Assembly (NCBI GenBank): GCA_034638255.1
Contig: JAWPGT010000003.1
Span: 1 to 64,000, forward strand
DNA: 64,000 nucleotides
Source of the DNA: Coprinus comatus
Taxonomy: Eukaryota > Basidiomycota > Agaricomycetes > Agaricales > Agaricaceae
Direction: 5' to 3'
How positions within the stretch are numbered: position 1 is the first letter of the stretch; every line of letters starts with the position of its first letter. Of this stretch, positions 1 to 8,959 are shown one piece after another. The notes beneath the pieces are model-generated. The model was not told the origin of the DNA, searched no databases, and saw only the letters and a program-made list of their open reading frames with translations. Made by a program: the position numbers and the translations under genes.

Positions 1-531
1 GTTACGGTTTCATATTTATCACGACTAATCATTAGAACTAATGATGGACGATAGTGTACTTTCTCTTACTCGTTTCACATAGCCTTGGACTACTGTTTCG
101 TATAGCCTCGGACTAGTACTTTCTACGGACTTCCACTTGTCGTTTCACTCACTGTTTCAGCTGTAGATAGTTTCACTCTCCTGTCTCACATGTATCAAGC
201 ATAGCCTACAACCTGTACTCGTAGTTGTATAAATACATGGACAGCGACAGAGATTAAGCTTCAGCTTAATACTCTCGTTCCCTCTCTAGTTCTCTCTGCT
301 ATCTCGCTCTCGTCCTCTGCTTGATAACCCTAGAACTCGGAGTCAGCTCTAACTCTTGCACGAACGGCTTACTAGTAAAGGAACACCTGTGATCTACAGT
401 CTGAGTACTGTGGAGGTCGTCCCCTGAAAGTAGTCTCAGTAAGAGTAGACGTTCTCCTCCTACGAGCACCTTGAAGAGGTCCATCGTAGCATCGTCTATA
501 CCAAAACGGAGGTATAGGCAAGATCATAACA
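1..531 (+). repeat. 5' LTR of the gypsy element
   Basis: This stretch matches 8429-8959 over its whole length and ends in ...ataaca. A TATA box (TATAAATA, 228-235) is followed 17 bp later by a perfect 8-bp hairpin, ATTAAGCT/AGCTTAAT (253-260 and 263-270), which would lie near the 5' end of the transcript. The sequence right after the LTR (532 on) shows only weak resemblance to an initiator-Met tRNA primer site, so the priming tRNA is not assigned. Confidence 0.93.
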
Positions 532-763
532 TTGTATTAAGCTACAACTCGACGAATCCCTAACCAGATATCTGTCATCGTCTTCCTCCGCGAACCTCTA
601 ACCCAGGTCTCTGCACTCGTCACCCTCCCCAACCCAACTCCGTGCGAACTCCTAACCAGAGTCTCTGCAACCCCTTGCTTTTATTCCTTTGACAACCGCC
701 TAACCCGCAACCGTCATTATTTGGAAAATTAGCACAAACCCTCACGCATAGGATCAAGATCCG

Positions 764-907
764 GGCTGATAACATACCTCGCCGTCGAGCAGGACTACCT
801 TAAGCAAGTAGGCTGATAACATACCTCGCCGTCGAGCAGGTCTACCTTAAGCAAGTAGTGGCTGAGAACATACCCTCTTAAAGAAGAAGGGCTGCCTTTA
901 GCAAGCA
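764..907 (+). repeat. Three-copy 47-bp tandem repeat in the gypsy leader
   Basis: Two nearly identical 47-bp units (764-810 and 811-857) are followed by a diverged third (860-907). Each starts with GGCTGATAACATACC or a variant and ends in TTAGCAAG- or TTAAGCAAG-like sequence. They lie between the 5' LTR and the first open frame, where packaging, dimerisation or internal ribosome entry signals could sit. The role is unknown. Confidence 0.85.
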
Positions 908-1567
908 GCACCCCAAGTTTCCACAATTGCCTCCCACCGAATTTCCTCTTCCACTCCCTCGTCTTCCAGACAACCACCCATATCCAGAGACGCAAACGAA
1001 CAAGAACTAGTTGATCTCTTTGACTCCGCCGTACGAATCCCAGAGGTCAGCACAACCTTTGGAACTCCTTCAATCAGGAGGTACCTTCCACCCGGAATCA
1101 AACTTTCAAACGACCAACAAAGTTGTCTTGTTGATACCTGGAAACGATTTCAAGAACTCAACGAAGCAGGAAGTTCCCAAATCGCTGCCGACATCCACTA
1201 CATCTTCCGATTCCTACTACCCTATAAATCCACCTCACTTCTTATCCGAGTCAACACCTACGACCTATACCTGGTAGTTGACGGACTCTATCAACCCACT
1301 GTTGAAAACCCCAATCTCACAACTGATATCGAAGTCGACAAAACCAAAACCCTATTCTACAGCAACGAACTTGCAAACCTCAGAAACGCAGTCCGCGACA
1401 AGATCATTGCTCTAGATCTATTCCCTACATCATCACCTATCCGAACTCATCCTCCCAATCCCAATCCCTCATCGCCTGACGACACTTCTATCCACTCAAA
1501 TTCACAAACCCACTCTCGCGCTCAATCACCTACACCCAGAAACCCAGCTCGTCCTCCTCCAGAATGA
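902..1567 (+). CDS. Open frame upstream of gag without an ATG (gypsy ORF0)
   Basis: This frame is open for 221 codons between a TAG (899-901) and a TGA (1565-1567) and contains no methionine codon. Its composition looks protein-like, with an ordered first half (WKRFQEL and LVVDGLYQP segments) and a Pro/Ser-rich tail. The TGA overlaps the gag ATG as ATGA. It could be an N-terminal Gag part reached through non-AUG initiation or splicing, or a decayed frame. I recognise no domain. The ATGA junction allows termination-reinitiation into gag, which is an inference. Confidence 0.5.
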   Translation, partial: QAAPQVSTIASHRISSSTPSSSRQPPISRDANEQELVDLFDSAVRIPEVSTTFGTPSIRRYLPPGIKLSNDQQSCLVDTWKRFQELNEAGSSQIAADIHYIFRFLLPYKSTSLLIRVNTYDLYLVVDGLYQPTVENPNLTTDIEVDKTKTLFYSNELANLRNAVRDKIIALDLFPTSSPIRTHPPNPNPSSPDDTSIHSNSQTHSRAQSPTPRNPARPPPE

Positions 1568-2586
1568 CCGACCAACCTACGAAGAAAACTACAATGGAAA
1601 AGTTCGATATCCCAATCGAAAAGTTTGATGGAAAACCCATCCATTATGAGAATTGGAAAGATAGCATCATCCTCGCCCTACAATCGAAACCCAAATACTT
1701 TCGAAATGGTGCTATCCAAACAGAACAAGCCATACCAGTTGTTCTCCAATTATTAACTCATGGGAGTTGTGGTCATTTCCGAAGGCAATACTTGAGTTCT
1801 CATAAAGATGAAGCTGGAACATACAGATATGGAACATGGCGTGATTTCATCGCAAGTCTTGACCGAGCTTTCCAACCCCATGCTGAAGCTGCCGACGCTC
1901 GCAACAAGCTCAAGACTTATCGCATGCTTCCTTGGCAAAATATGGAAGATCATGTTAATAATGTCAAACAACTTCTTGACTTAGCTGGAATTGACAATGA
2001 CGCCTACAAAGTCGATTCATTCCGTTCTACCCTCCCTCCTAAAATCCGAGAAGCCATTGCTCTTCGCTACCCTCAACCAACTACATTCGATGAATGGACT
2101 ACCATTGCCACCCAACTTGATCAAGCTATCCGTCAGATCAACCACAAACCTCGTCCTCCAAAAAGCTATCAGAGACATAACTTCAACATCTCCAAACTAC
2201 CTCAAGGAGAACCAATGGAGATTGATGCTGCTGGACGATATGATGATGATGAATACGAAGAAGTCGGAATCCCAGATTTTGACTCTTCCGATTCAGAAGA
2301 ATCTGACGAAGAAAATGAAGCTGAATTAATTCTTGGAATGGTTCTTACGGAACGACAAAAGGAACGTCGTAGCCGAGGTGTCTGCTTCTCCTGTGGAAAT
2401 GCTGGACATTTCTTCCGAGAATGCCCCAAACGTCAATCCTCATCCTCCAAACCCCGCAACAAGAAATCATCCTCATCAAACAGACCTTTCAAAAAGAAGA
2501 AGAAGAACAATGGAATTGACAAATTCCGAAGCTTCATGAAAGTGGCATCAACACTGATTGAAGATGAAGAAGATTTGAATTTTTAG
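1564..2586 (+). CDS. gag: Gypsy Gag, capsid and CCHC zinc knuckle
   Basis: The 340-residue product forms the virus-like particle and binds the element RNA. Residues of about 30-190 resemble the Ty3/gypsy capsid (retrotransposon gag) region, with a tryptophan-rich segment and helices. An acidic Asp/Glu/Ser stretch follows at about 225-260, then a CCHC zinc knuckle (CFSCGNAGHFFREC, from residue 274) and a Lys/Ser-rich tail. The ATG overlaps the stop of the upstream open frame. The frame closes at TAG (2584-2586), and pol is open in the -1 frame from 2568, so Gag-Pol probably needs a -1 shift near the TTTTTAG run at 2580-2586. Confidence 0.9.
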   Translation: MTDQPTKKTTMEKFDIPIEKFDGKPIHYENWKDSIILALQSKPKYFRNGAIQTEQAIPVVLQLLTHGSCGHFRRQYLSSHKDEAGTYRYGTWRDFIASLDRAFQPHAEAADARNKLKTYRMLPWQNMEDHVNNVKQLLDLAGIDNDAYKVDSFRSTLPPKIREAIALRYPQPTTFDEWTTIATQLDQAIRQINHKPRPPKSYQRHNFNISKLPQGEPMEIDAAGRYDDDEYEEVGIPDFDSSDSEESDEENEAELILGMVLTERQKERRSRGVCFSCGNAGHFFRECPKRQSSSSKPRNKKSSSSNRPFKKKKKNNGIDKFRSFMKVASTLIEDEEDLNF

Positions 2587-5500
2587 GCCGGGTTTTGCTT
2601 AAGGCGACAAGTCGAACCCATCCAGCCTCCGCTATCCTTTCGGTGATTCATGAAGACTCTCAAGACTCAGACAATCTCTCCTTTACAGACGATGAATCGG
2701 ACATTAGTACTACTCACTCCTCTACCTCAAAGACAATGGACATACCGGACCCTATTTATTCTCCCGAACCAGACAATTCACGTCCAGTGAACATTTCCGT
2801 TATTCCTCTCATCCTGTCCCGCAACGAAAAATCTATTTATCTACCCATCTATCTTCAAAATCACCGCTCCCACCAGATCGCCACCCTCAACGCCCTGATT
2901 GATTCAGGAGCTCAAGGAAACTTCATTTCCGAGAAAACCGCACGCTCCCTTAACCTCCAACGAATTCCTGTGGAACCCCCAATCGCTGTTACGAATGTTG
3001 ATGGAACAGAAAACATCAGTGGAACAATCACTGAAAAAGTAGTTGTGGAATGTATCATTGATGGTCGAAACATCAAGACAGATGCCTATGTTATTGGAAT
3101 TGGAAAACACCCCGCCATTCTAGGGTTTTCCTTTTTGGAACAGTACAATCCTGACATTGATTGGACTGCCAAAACATTCCGATGGCGTTCACCATCTTCT
3201 AGAACCATCTCTTGCTCCCAACTAGAAAATTCCATCACAATCAATGAAGTCACCTGCTACAGTGAAGACCCAATTGATGTTCCTAAAAACCTCCGCATTG
3301 CTGCACAATCGCTCCCCGACACCCTTGACACTGGATTGGCTGGCCGCCTCATACAAATCAATGCCAAAACTTCTGCATCCCAACTTATATCCCAAAAGCA
3401 TGCAAAAGCCACATCTTCCGATCCAAAGGAAATAGTTCCTAGAACATTATGGAAATATCTTCCTGTCTTTGACAAGAAGGCCTCAGAACGATTTCCTCCA
3501 TCACGACCTTGTGATCATCGCATTGATCTAAAAGAAACCTTCACTCCAAAGTCTTACAAACCATATCGCCTTGCACCGGCTGAAATGGATGAATTAAAGA
3601 CCTTTCTTGATGAGAACCTAGCCAAAGGATATATCCGACCATCTAAATCTCCTATGGCATCACCATTCTTTTTCGTCAATAAGAAAGATGGAAAGTCTCT
3701 TAGACCATGTCAAGATTATCGCTATCTCAATTCCCACACTGTGAAAAACGCCTATCCCATTCCCAACGTCAGCTCAATTATGGACCGCCTCCGTGGAGCT
3801 AAATACTTCACCAAAATGGATGTTCGTCTTGGATATAACAATGTTTGCATCTTTGATGGAGACCAATGGAAAGGAGCATTCAAAACCCCATTCGGTCTTT
3901 TCGAACCTACTGTTATGTTCTTTGGAATGACAAACTCTCCTGCAACGTTCCAGGCAATGATGGATCATATCTTCCGAGATCTCATTGACAAACCTGGTTG
4001 TACAGCAGTTATTGTCTATATGGATGACATTCTCATTTTCTCTGATAACAAGCAAGATCTTAACAAGATGACTCTTGAAGTTCTAAAAAGAGTCCAAGAA
4101 AACGATCTTTATCTCAAGACCGAGAAATGTGAATTCGAGAAAACCTCCATAGAGTTCCTAGGAATGACGATAAGCCAGAACAGTATTACCATGTCAGAAG
4201 ACAAACTTGCTGGAATTGCAGAATGGCCTACACCAACATCACAACGCGAAGTTAGAAAGTTCTTGGGATTTGCAAACTTCTACCGAAAATTCATCAGGAA
4301 CTACACCAATATCACCCGTCCTCTAAATGACCTTCTACGCAAATTGGTAGCATTTAAATGGACCCCAGAAGCAGAAGAAGCTTTCAACACTGTTAAGGAC
4401 ATGTTTGCGAATGGATCTATCCTTCTCACTCCCGATCCCCACAAACCATTCCATGTCGAAACAGATGCTTCTGACTTTGCAACGGGCAGTGTTCTATGTC
4501 AAACTGATGATAATGGAGTTACTCATCCTTGTGCATTCTGTTCTAAATCCCTTGGACCTGCGGAACGCAACTATCCCACTCCGGACAAAGAACTCCTTGC
4601 GATCAAACAAGCTTTTGATGACTGGCGCCACTACCTACTGGGATCACCGCATATAGTAACTGTGCACAGTGATCACAACAATCTCCGTTTTTGGCAAGAT
4701 TCGCAGAAGCTGTCACGTTGTCAAGCTCGCACATGGGCTGAACTGCAGAAATACAATTTTGTGATAAAACACAAACCAGGAAAAGAAATTCCTGCTGCAG
4801 ATGCACTCTCTAGACGACCAGATCATAACTTTGACTCTGCCGAAGAAAATGTGGACATTGTGGTTTTACCAAACAAGCTATTCTTAAACGCCACTTCAAC
4901 TGAACCTGCCTTAATTGCCCAAGAACCCACTCTGAAGGAGAAACAACGGCTTCTAGCACAGCATCATGACCATCATTCCGCAGGACACCCTGGAATAGAT
5001 GAAACATTAAGACGAATTCAGCTAATAGTGAAATGGCCTGGAATGCGCGATTTCATTACCAACTATGTCAAAGCCTGTCCACAATGCCAACAATTCAAGA
5101 TTGATTGGAATCCTGCAAAACCTCCATTCCAACCACTTCCTCCATCCGAATCCATGCGTGTTTTTGGCGATATAGCTATGGACTTAATCACCGATCTCCC
5201 TCCTTGCGGAAAATTTGTTTCTATATTATCTGTGATAGATCGCGGATTATCGAAGGGGATAATACTCTGTCCAACGTCAAAAACCTGCACTTTCGCCGAC
5301 ATCTCTAAACTCCTGATCGACAATGTCTACAAACGGTTTGGTACCCCCAACACTATTGTCTCAGATCGCGACCCTCGTTTTGCTTCTAAAGCTGCCCAAA
5401 GGTTCTTTAAGATGCTCCAGATCGACTGGAAACCTTCTACGGCATACCATCCCCAAACAGATGGCGCAACAGAACGAGCCAATCAAGAGATTGAAACATA

Positions 5501-6275
5501 TCTCTCGATCTACTGCAACAACCAACCGAACGACTGGGTCAATGCACTTCCACTTCTCGAATTCAGTTACAACTCCCGTCCCCATGCCGCCAACAAACGA
5601 TCACCACTAGAAATTATGACTGGAACAAATCCACCATCCTTCCCCAATGTCATGGAAGAATCCGGTGCACCATCAGTCGATGATCATGTTCGAAAACTTG
5701 ATCGTTTCAGACACGAAGCACTGCTAGCCTATCAATCCGCAGCTAAAGTGATAGCCTCTCGTGTCAAACGCCCTCATTATCCAACCTATAATGAAGGGGA
5801 TGAAGTTTATCTAAATGCAAAGAACCTTCCCATCCAATACCAATCATCAAAGATCAAGCCGAAACGTCAAGGTCCATTCAAGATCCTAAAATGCAAAGGA
5901 CCTCTGACTTATCAACTGCTTCTACCAACTTCATGGAAGATCTATGATACGTTTCATGTGGCTCTGTTGAAACCCGCAGTTCAAAACGAGATCAACCCAA
6001 ACAAGCCCTCCTCTGAAACCATCCCCGATTTGATAGATGGAGAAGAACACTGGGAAGTCGAAGCAATCATCAATCACAAAAGGAGTAGAAACAAGATGAA
6101 GTATTTGATCAAATGGAAGGGATTTCCTGACTCAGAGAACACTTGGGAACCAGAAGAGAATGTTTCAGATTCAGCAAAGGAACTGTTTGGAGAATACCAG
6201 AAGAACCATCGCCTTTCACTTAAAAGAGCTCCTCCAAAGAAGACACTCTCTACCCCCCCTCACAGATATAAATGA
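2568..6275 (+). CDS. pol: Gypsy Pol: protease, RT, RNase H, integrase, chromodomain
   Basis: The frame is open from 2568 (overlapping gag by 19 bp) to TGA 6273-6275. The first in-frame ATG is near 2734, so expression by frameshift from gag is likely. Counting residues from 2595: aspartic protease motif DSGA near 103; reverse transcriptase YMDD at about 475-478; RNase H with ETDASD and SDHNN motifs; integrase HHCC zinc finger near 795-835; integrase DDE core with SDRDPRF and QTDGATER segments; chromodomain at about 1153-1203 (WEVEAII...YLIKWKG...NTWEP). The catalytic residues I can see are intact and there is no internal stop, so the enzyme may be functional. The chromodomain suggests targeting to modified histones. 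The stop overlaps the next ORF as ATGA. Confidence 0.95.
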   Translation, partial: RRFEFLGRVLLKATSRTHPASAILSVIHEDSQDSDNLSFTDDESDISTTHSSTSKTMDIPDPIYSPEPDNSRPVNISVIPLILSRNEKSIYLPIYLQNHRSHQIATLNALIDSGAQGNFISEKTARSLNLQRIPVEPPIAVTNVDGTENISGTITEKVVVECIIDGRNIKTDAYVIGIGKHPAILGFSFLEQYNPDIDWTAKTFRWRSPSSRTISCSQLENSITINEVTCYSEDPIDVPKNLRIAAQSLPDTLDTGLAGRLIQINAKTSASQLISQKHAKATSSDPKEIVPRTLWKYLPVFDKKASERFPPSRPCDHRIDLKETFTPKSYKPYRLAPAEMDELKTFLDENLAKGYIRPSKSPMASPFFFVNKKDGKSLRPCQDYRYLNSHTVKNAYPIPNVSSIMDRLRGAKYFTKMDVRLGYNNVCIFDGDQWKGAFKTPFGLFEPTVMFFGMTNSPATFQAMMDHIFRDLIDKPGCTAVIVYMDDILIFSDNKQDLNKMTLEVLKRVQENDLYLKTEKCEFEKTSIEFLGMTISQNSITMSEDKLAGIAEWPTPTSQREVRKFLGFANFYRKFIRNYTNITRPLNDLLRKLVAFKWTPEAEEAFNTVKDMFANGSILLTPDPHKPFHVETDASDFATGSVLCQTDDNGVTHPCAFCSKSLGPAERNYPTPDKELLAIKQAFDDWRHYLLGSPHIVTVHSDHNNLRFWQDSQKLSRCQARTWAELQKYNFVIKHKPGKEIPAADALSRRPDHNFDSAEENVDIVVLPNKLFLNATSTEPALIAQEPTLKEKQRLLAQHHDHHSAGHPGIDETLRRIQLIVKWPGMRDFITNYVKACPQCQQFKIDWNPAKPPFQPLPPSESMRVFGDIAMDLITDLPPCGKFVSILSVIDRGLSKGIILCPTSKTCTFADISKLLIDNVYKRFGTPNTIVSDRDPRFASKAAQRFFKMLQIDWKPSTAYHPQTDGATERANQEIETYLSIYCNNQPNDWVNALPLLEFSYNSRPHAANKRSPLEIMTGTNPPSFPNVMEESGAPSVDDHVRKLDRFRHEALLAYQSAAKVIASRVKRPHYPTYNEGDEVYLNAKNLPIQYQSSKIKPKRQGPFKILKCKGPLTYQLLLPTSWKIYDTFHVALLKPAVQNEINPNKPSSETIPDLIDGEEHWEVEAIINHKRSRNKMKYLIKWKGFPDSENTWEPEENVSDSAKELFGEYQKNHRLSLKRAPPKKTLSTPPHRYK

Positions 6276-8317
6276 CCCAACAACAAGACTCTACCTCAGG
6301 CCCCTCTCCTCTCGAATACTCGCCCTCCTCTCACTCATCTTCCACACCGAGCCTAAGCTCAACCACCAACAACACATTTCTGTCACCAGCAACCACACCC
6401 CCTCGAACTGCATCTACAACAGGAGCTATCAATACTCCTCTTGCTTTCAATCCAGCTTTTGATCCTAACCAACTTCGACTGGACGATCCAGAAGTTCAAA
6501 TTCTTCTTGATACTGCTATCGAGGATATTCCTCCTCACATTCTCAATCGCCTGCACATTGACACTCTTATCGCTCGTGGTACTTACCCACCTGGAACAAC
6601 TCTGATTGAAGAACCCCAACTTGCTGCAGCCATTGTCCTGGCAAGGTTCAATGCCATTCCACCTACCATGGATCAAACAGAGACACCCATTGCTCACCCC
6701 ATACCCCGCATCGCAACCCCAGACGCAGTCTCTCCCCTCATTGAACGACCGACCACTGCACCCTCTAGGTCAGATGGTAACTCGCCTGAACCAGTATTTG
6801 CGATGGAAATTCACCCGAGAAGCGCACCTGCCACCCCCTCCATTCATAATTCGAGTACATCGGAATGGGGAAATCACTATAACTGGAGAAGGGGAGTTGG
6901 ACATCCAAACATGCTCTCCTACCACGAGGATGGAGAGGCACCATGAGAGTTACCAGCTGGATCCAATGCTGAGTTTCTCTCCCTTCCATATTTCGAGAAA
7001 CTCTATGAACTCTGGAATGTCCTCACCCACATTGCGTCGACGGCACGAGCAGAACGATATGCTCCAACCTCCGCACCCAGTCGCCTGGCACAATTATACT
7101 TCGTTCGACAACTCGGGGAGACCATTACCGAATACCTCGCCCGTGCATCGGAGATCTCAGAAGCCTCTACCCCCACAACCAACCCTCCACGACCAGATGA
7201 CCCAACGGGATCGAATGTTCCTAGAAATGTTGGACGTGAGAACCCCAGCCTCCCAGCTAGCCAGGTTCCTCCCACCAATCTCCTTACCGACATCCCCAAT
7301 ACCTATCCAATCGCCCCAGACCATCCATTCGCCAACCTTGGTTCCAGATATCCGTATCGATACACCACGCCCGCTCTTTACCATCCCCCAAACCGACGAG
7401 AGGCCCGTATCTTACGAAATATCTCCAACCCACCATTTGAATCGTCAAGAGCAGTTCACTATGCATCGTCATTAAAGGAACTGGCTGATAAGATCATCGG
7501 TTCTGGAGATTTTGAGCAACGATTTGGAAGGTTCCCAGTCTACAAGTTGAAGGAAGATATCATAAAGAAGGATATTCCCTTACTGGTCTACAACCAGTTC
7601 ACCGACGAAGAAAAGAAGTGTTATGATTATGGTTGCATTGTCTGTGGATTAGTCGGACACATTGGATCGTCATGCCCTGACTACCAATGCCGATTCTGCA
7701 ACACCATGGGACATTATTCCTGGACTTGCAAGAATCGACCCACATCCCCAGTCATTGTCTCTCGACTCAATACTCCCGAGCCCCTGGAACCAGCCACTCC
7801 CATCGCACTTACAAGAGCTCAGGATCAAATCACTCCCGAGATCTTTGGCACCCAGAAAGCTCATGGACTACAATTTCATCGTGTCAGACATACTTCCTCC
7901 CTCCTCACTCCTCTCCCTCGACGTCTCAATGAGAACCGAAACCCCGAATTCACCACTACTTATCTGCTAACCACTCATCCCACTTCGGATCGAATTCTGG
8001 CTCGTCGAACCCTCGCTCCTCTTACAAACGAATGCCCCTTCCCTGCCAACTTGGAGAATGATGGAAACTATCGAGGAGATGCCAGACCATGGGTCAACCC
8101 CAGATTGCCACCTAACCGAGTCACCTATCGAGATGAGCAAGACAACCGCCGAGTAGATGAAATCCGCCACCCCTCCCAATTCCTACACCGCATTTCACAC
8201 ACTCCTCCTCTTTGGGAAATCCCCACTTCAGCAGTACGCCACCCTCTTCCTGCCAGACCACCCACTCCGCTGCCCGCCTACCAAACTAGACCCTCTCGCT
8301 ATGACAGACGTGTCTAA
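6272..8317 (+). CDS. Extra 3' ORF of the gypsy element, two zinc knuckles, one in-frame TGA
   Basis: Downstream of pol, a single frame runs from the ATG overlapping the pol stop (6272) to TAA (8315-8317), broken only by one TGA at 6944-6946. It would encode about 681 residues. The first 225 codons are Ser/Thr/Pro-rich. After the TGA comes a helical-looking segment, and at 7634-7729 lie two adjacent CX2CX4HX4C knuckles (CIVCGLVGHIGSSC and CRFCNTMGHYSWTC). A Pro/Arg-rich tail follows. Two knuckles point to nucleic acid binding, like an additional nucleocapsid. The TGA may be a disabling mutation or a readthrough site. A second open frame (6606-7475, +1 relative) partly looks coding, so compensating frameshifts are an alternative. 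It does not resemble an envelope gene: no signal or membrane segment is visible. Confidence 0.7.
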
Positions 8318-8415
8318 ACGTGGACCTATTTTCTTTGAGTACTTTTCCTCTCCTTCTTATTTTCATCTGGACTACTACCTTGAACTATTATTTATGAACT
8401 ATGGACTAGTTCTCT

Positions 8416-8425
8416 AGAAAGGGGA
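8416..8425 (+). promoter_or_regulatory. Polypurine tract of the gypsy element
   Basis: AGAAAGGGGA lies 3 bp upstream of the TG that opens the 3' LTR, the usual place of the plus-strand primer for reverse transcription. The 98 bp between the stop of the 3' ORF and this site hold nothing else I recognise. Confidence 0.75.
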
Positions 8426-8428
8426 TAA

Positions 8429-8959
8429 TGTTACGGTTTCATATTTATCACGACTAATCATTAGAACTAATGATGGACGATAGTGTACTTTCTCTTACTC
8501 GTTTCACATAGCCTTGGACTACTGTTTCGTATAGCCTCGGACTAGTACTTTCTACGGACTTCCACTTGTCGTTTCACTCACTGTTTCAGCTGTAGATAGT
8601 TTCACTCTCCTGTCTCACATGTATCAAGCATAGCCTACAACCTGTACTCGTAGTTGTATAAATACATGGACAGCAACAGAGATTAAGCTCAGCTTAATAC
8701 TCTCGTTGCCTCTCTAGTTCTCTCTGCTATCTCGCTCTCTGTCCTCTGCCTGATAACCCCAGAACTCGGAGTCAGCTCTAACTCTTGCACAAACGACTTA
8801 TTAGTAAGGAACACCTGTGATCTACAGTCTGAGTACTGTGGAGGTCATCCCCTGAAAGTAGTCTCAGTAAGAGTAGACGTTCTCCTCCTACGAGCACCTT
8901 GAAGAGGTCCATCGTAGCATCGTCTATACCGAAACGGAGGTATAGGCAAGATTATAACA
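8429..8959 (+). repeat. 3' LTR of the gypsy element
   Basis: This is the direct repeat of 1-531, TG...CA. The TATA box is at 8657-8664 and the hairpin is at 8682-8698, with a one-base loop because one T is missing relative to the 5' copy. Differences from the 5' LTR cluster in the second half and are almost all transitions. Confidence 0.93.

Larger units (their letters stand above)
1..8959 (+). mobile_element. Ty3/gypsy chromovirus LTR retrotransposon, nearly complete
   Basis: The element has two direct LTRs (1-531 and 8429-8959), a leader, gag, pol with protease, reverse transcriptase, RNase H, integrase and chromodomain, and an extra 3' ORF. The first T of the 5' LTR (TG...CA) falls just outside the window. 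A polypurine tract sits directly before the 3' LTR. The order RT-RNaseH-integrase plus a C-terminal chromodomain defines a chromovirus. By eye the LTRs differ at about 13 sites (10 substitutions, 3 indels), near 97-98 percent identity, so insertion was fairly recent. The 3' LTR ends at 8959, in the middle of an open copia gag frame on the opposite strand, so this element inserted into copia-1. The target duplication cannot be tested because the left flank is outside the window. Confidence 0.95.

Noticed and set aside
2584..2650. Stop-codon readthrough as the link between gag and pol
   Set aside because: The gag frame after TAG closes again at a TGA within about 20 codons, while pol is open in the -1 frame.
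6606..7475. 289-codon open frame overlapping the gypsy 3' ORF
   Set aside because: The other frame is open from 6272 to 8317 with one stop and carries both zinc knuckles. I treat this one as a shadow, while keeping frameshifts as an alternative.
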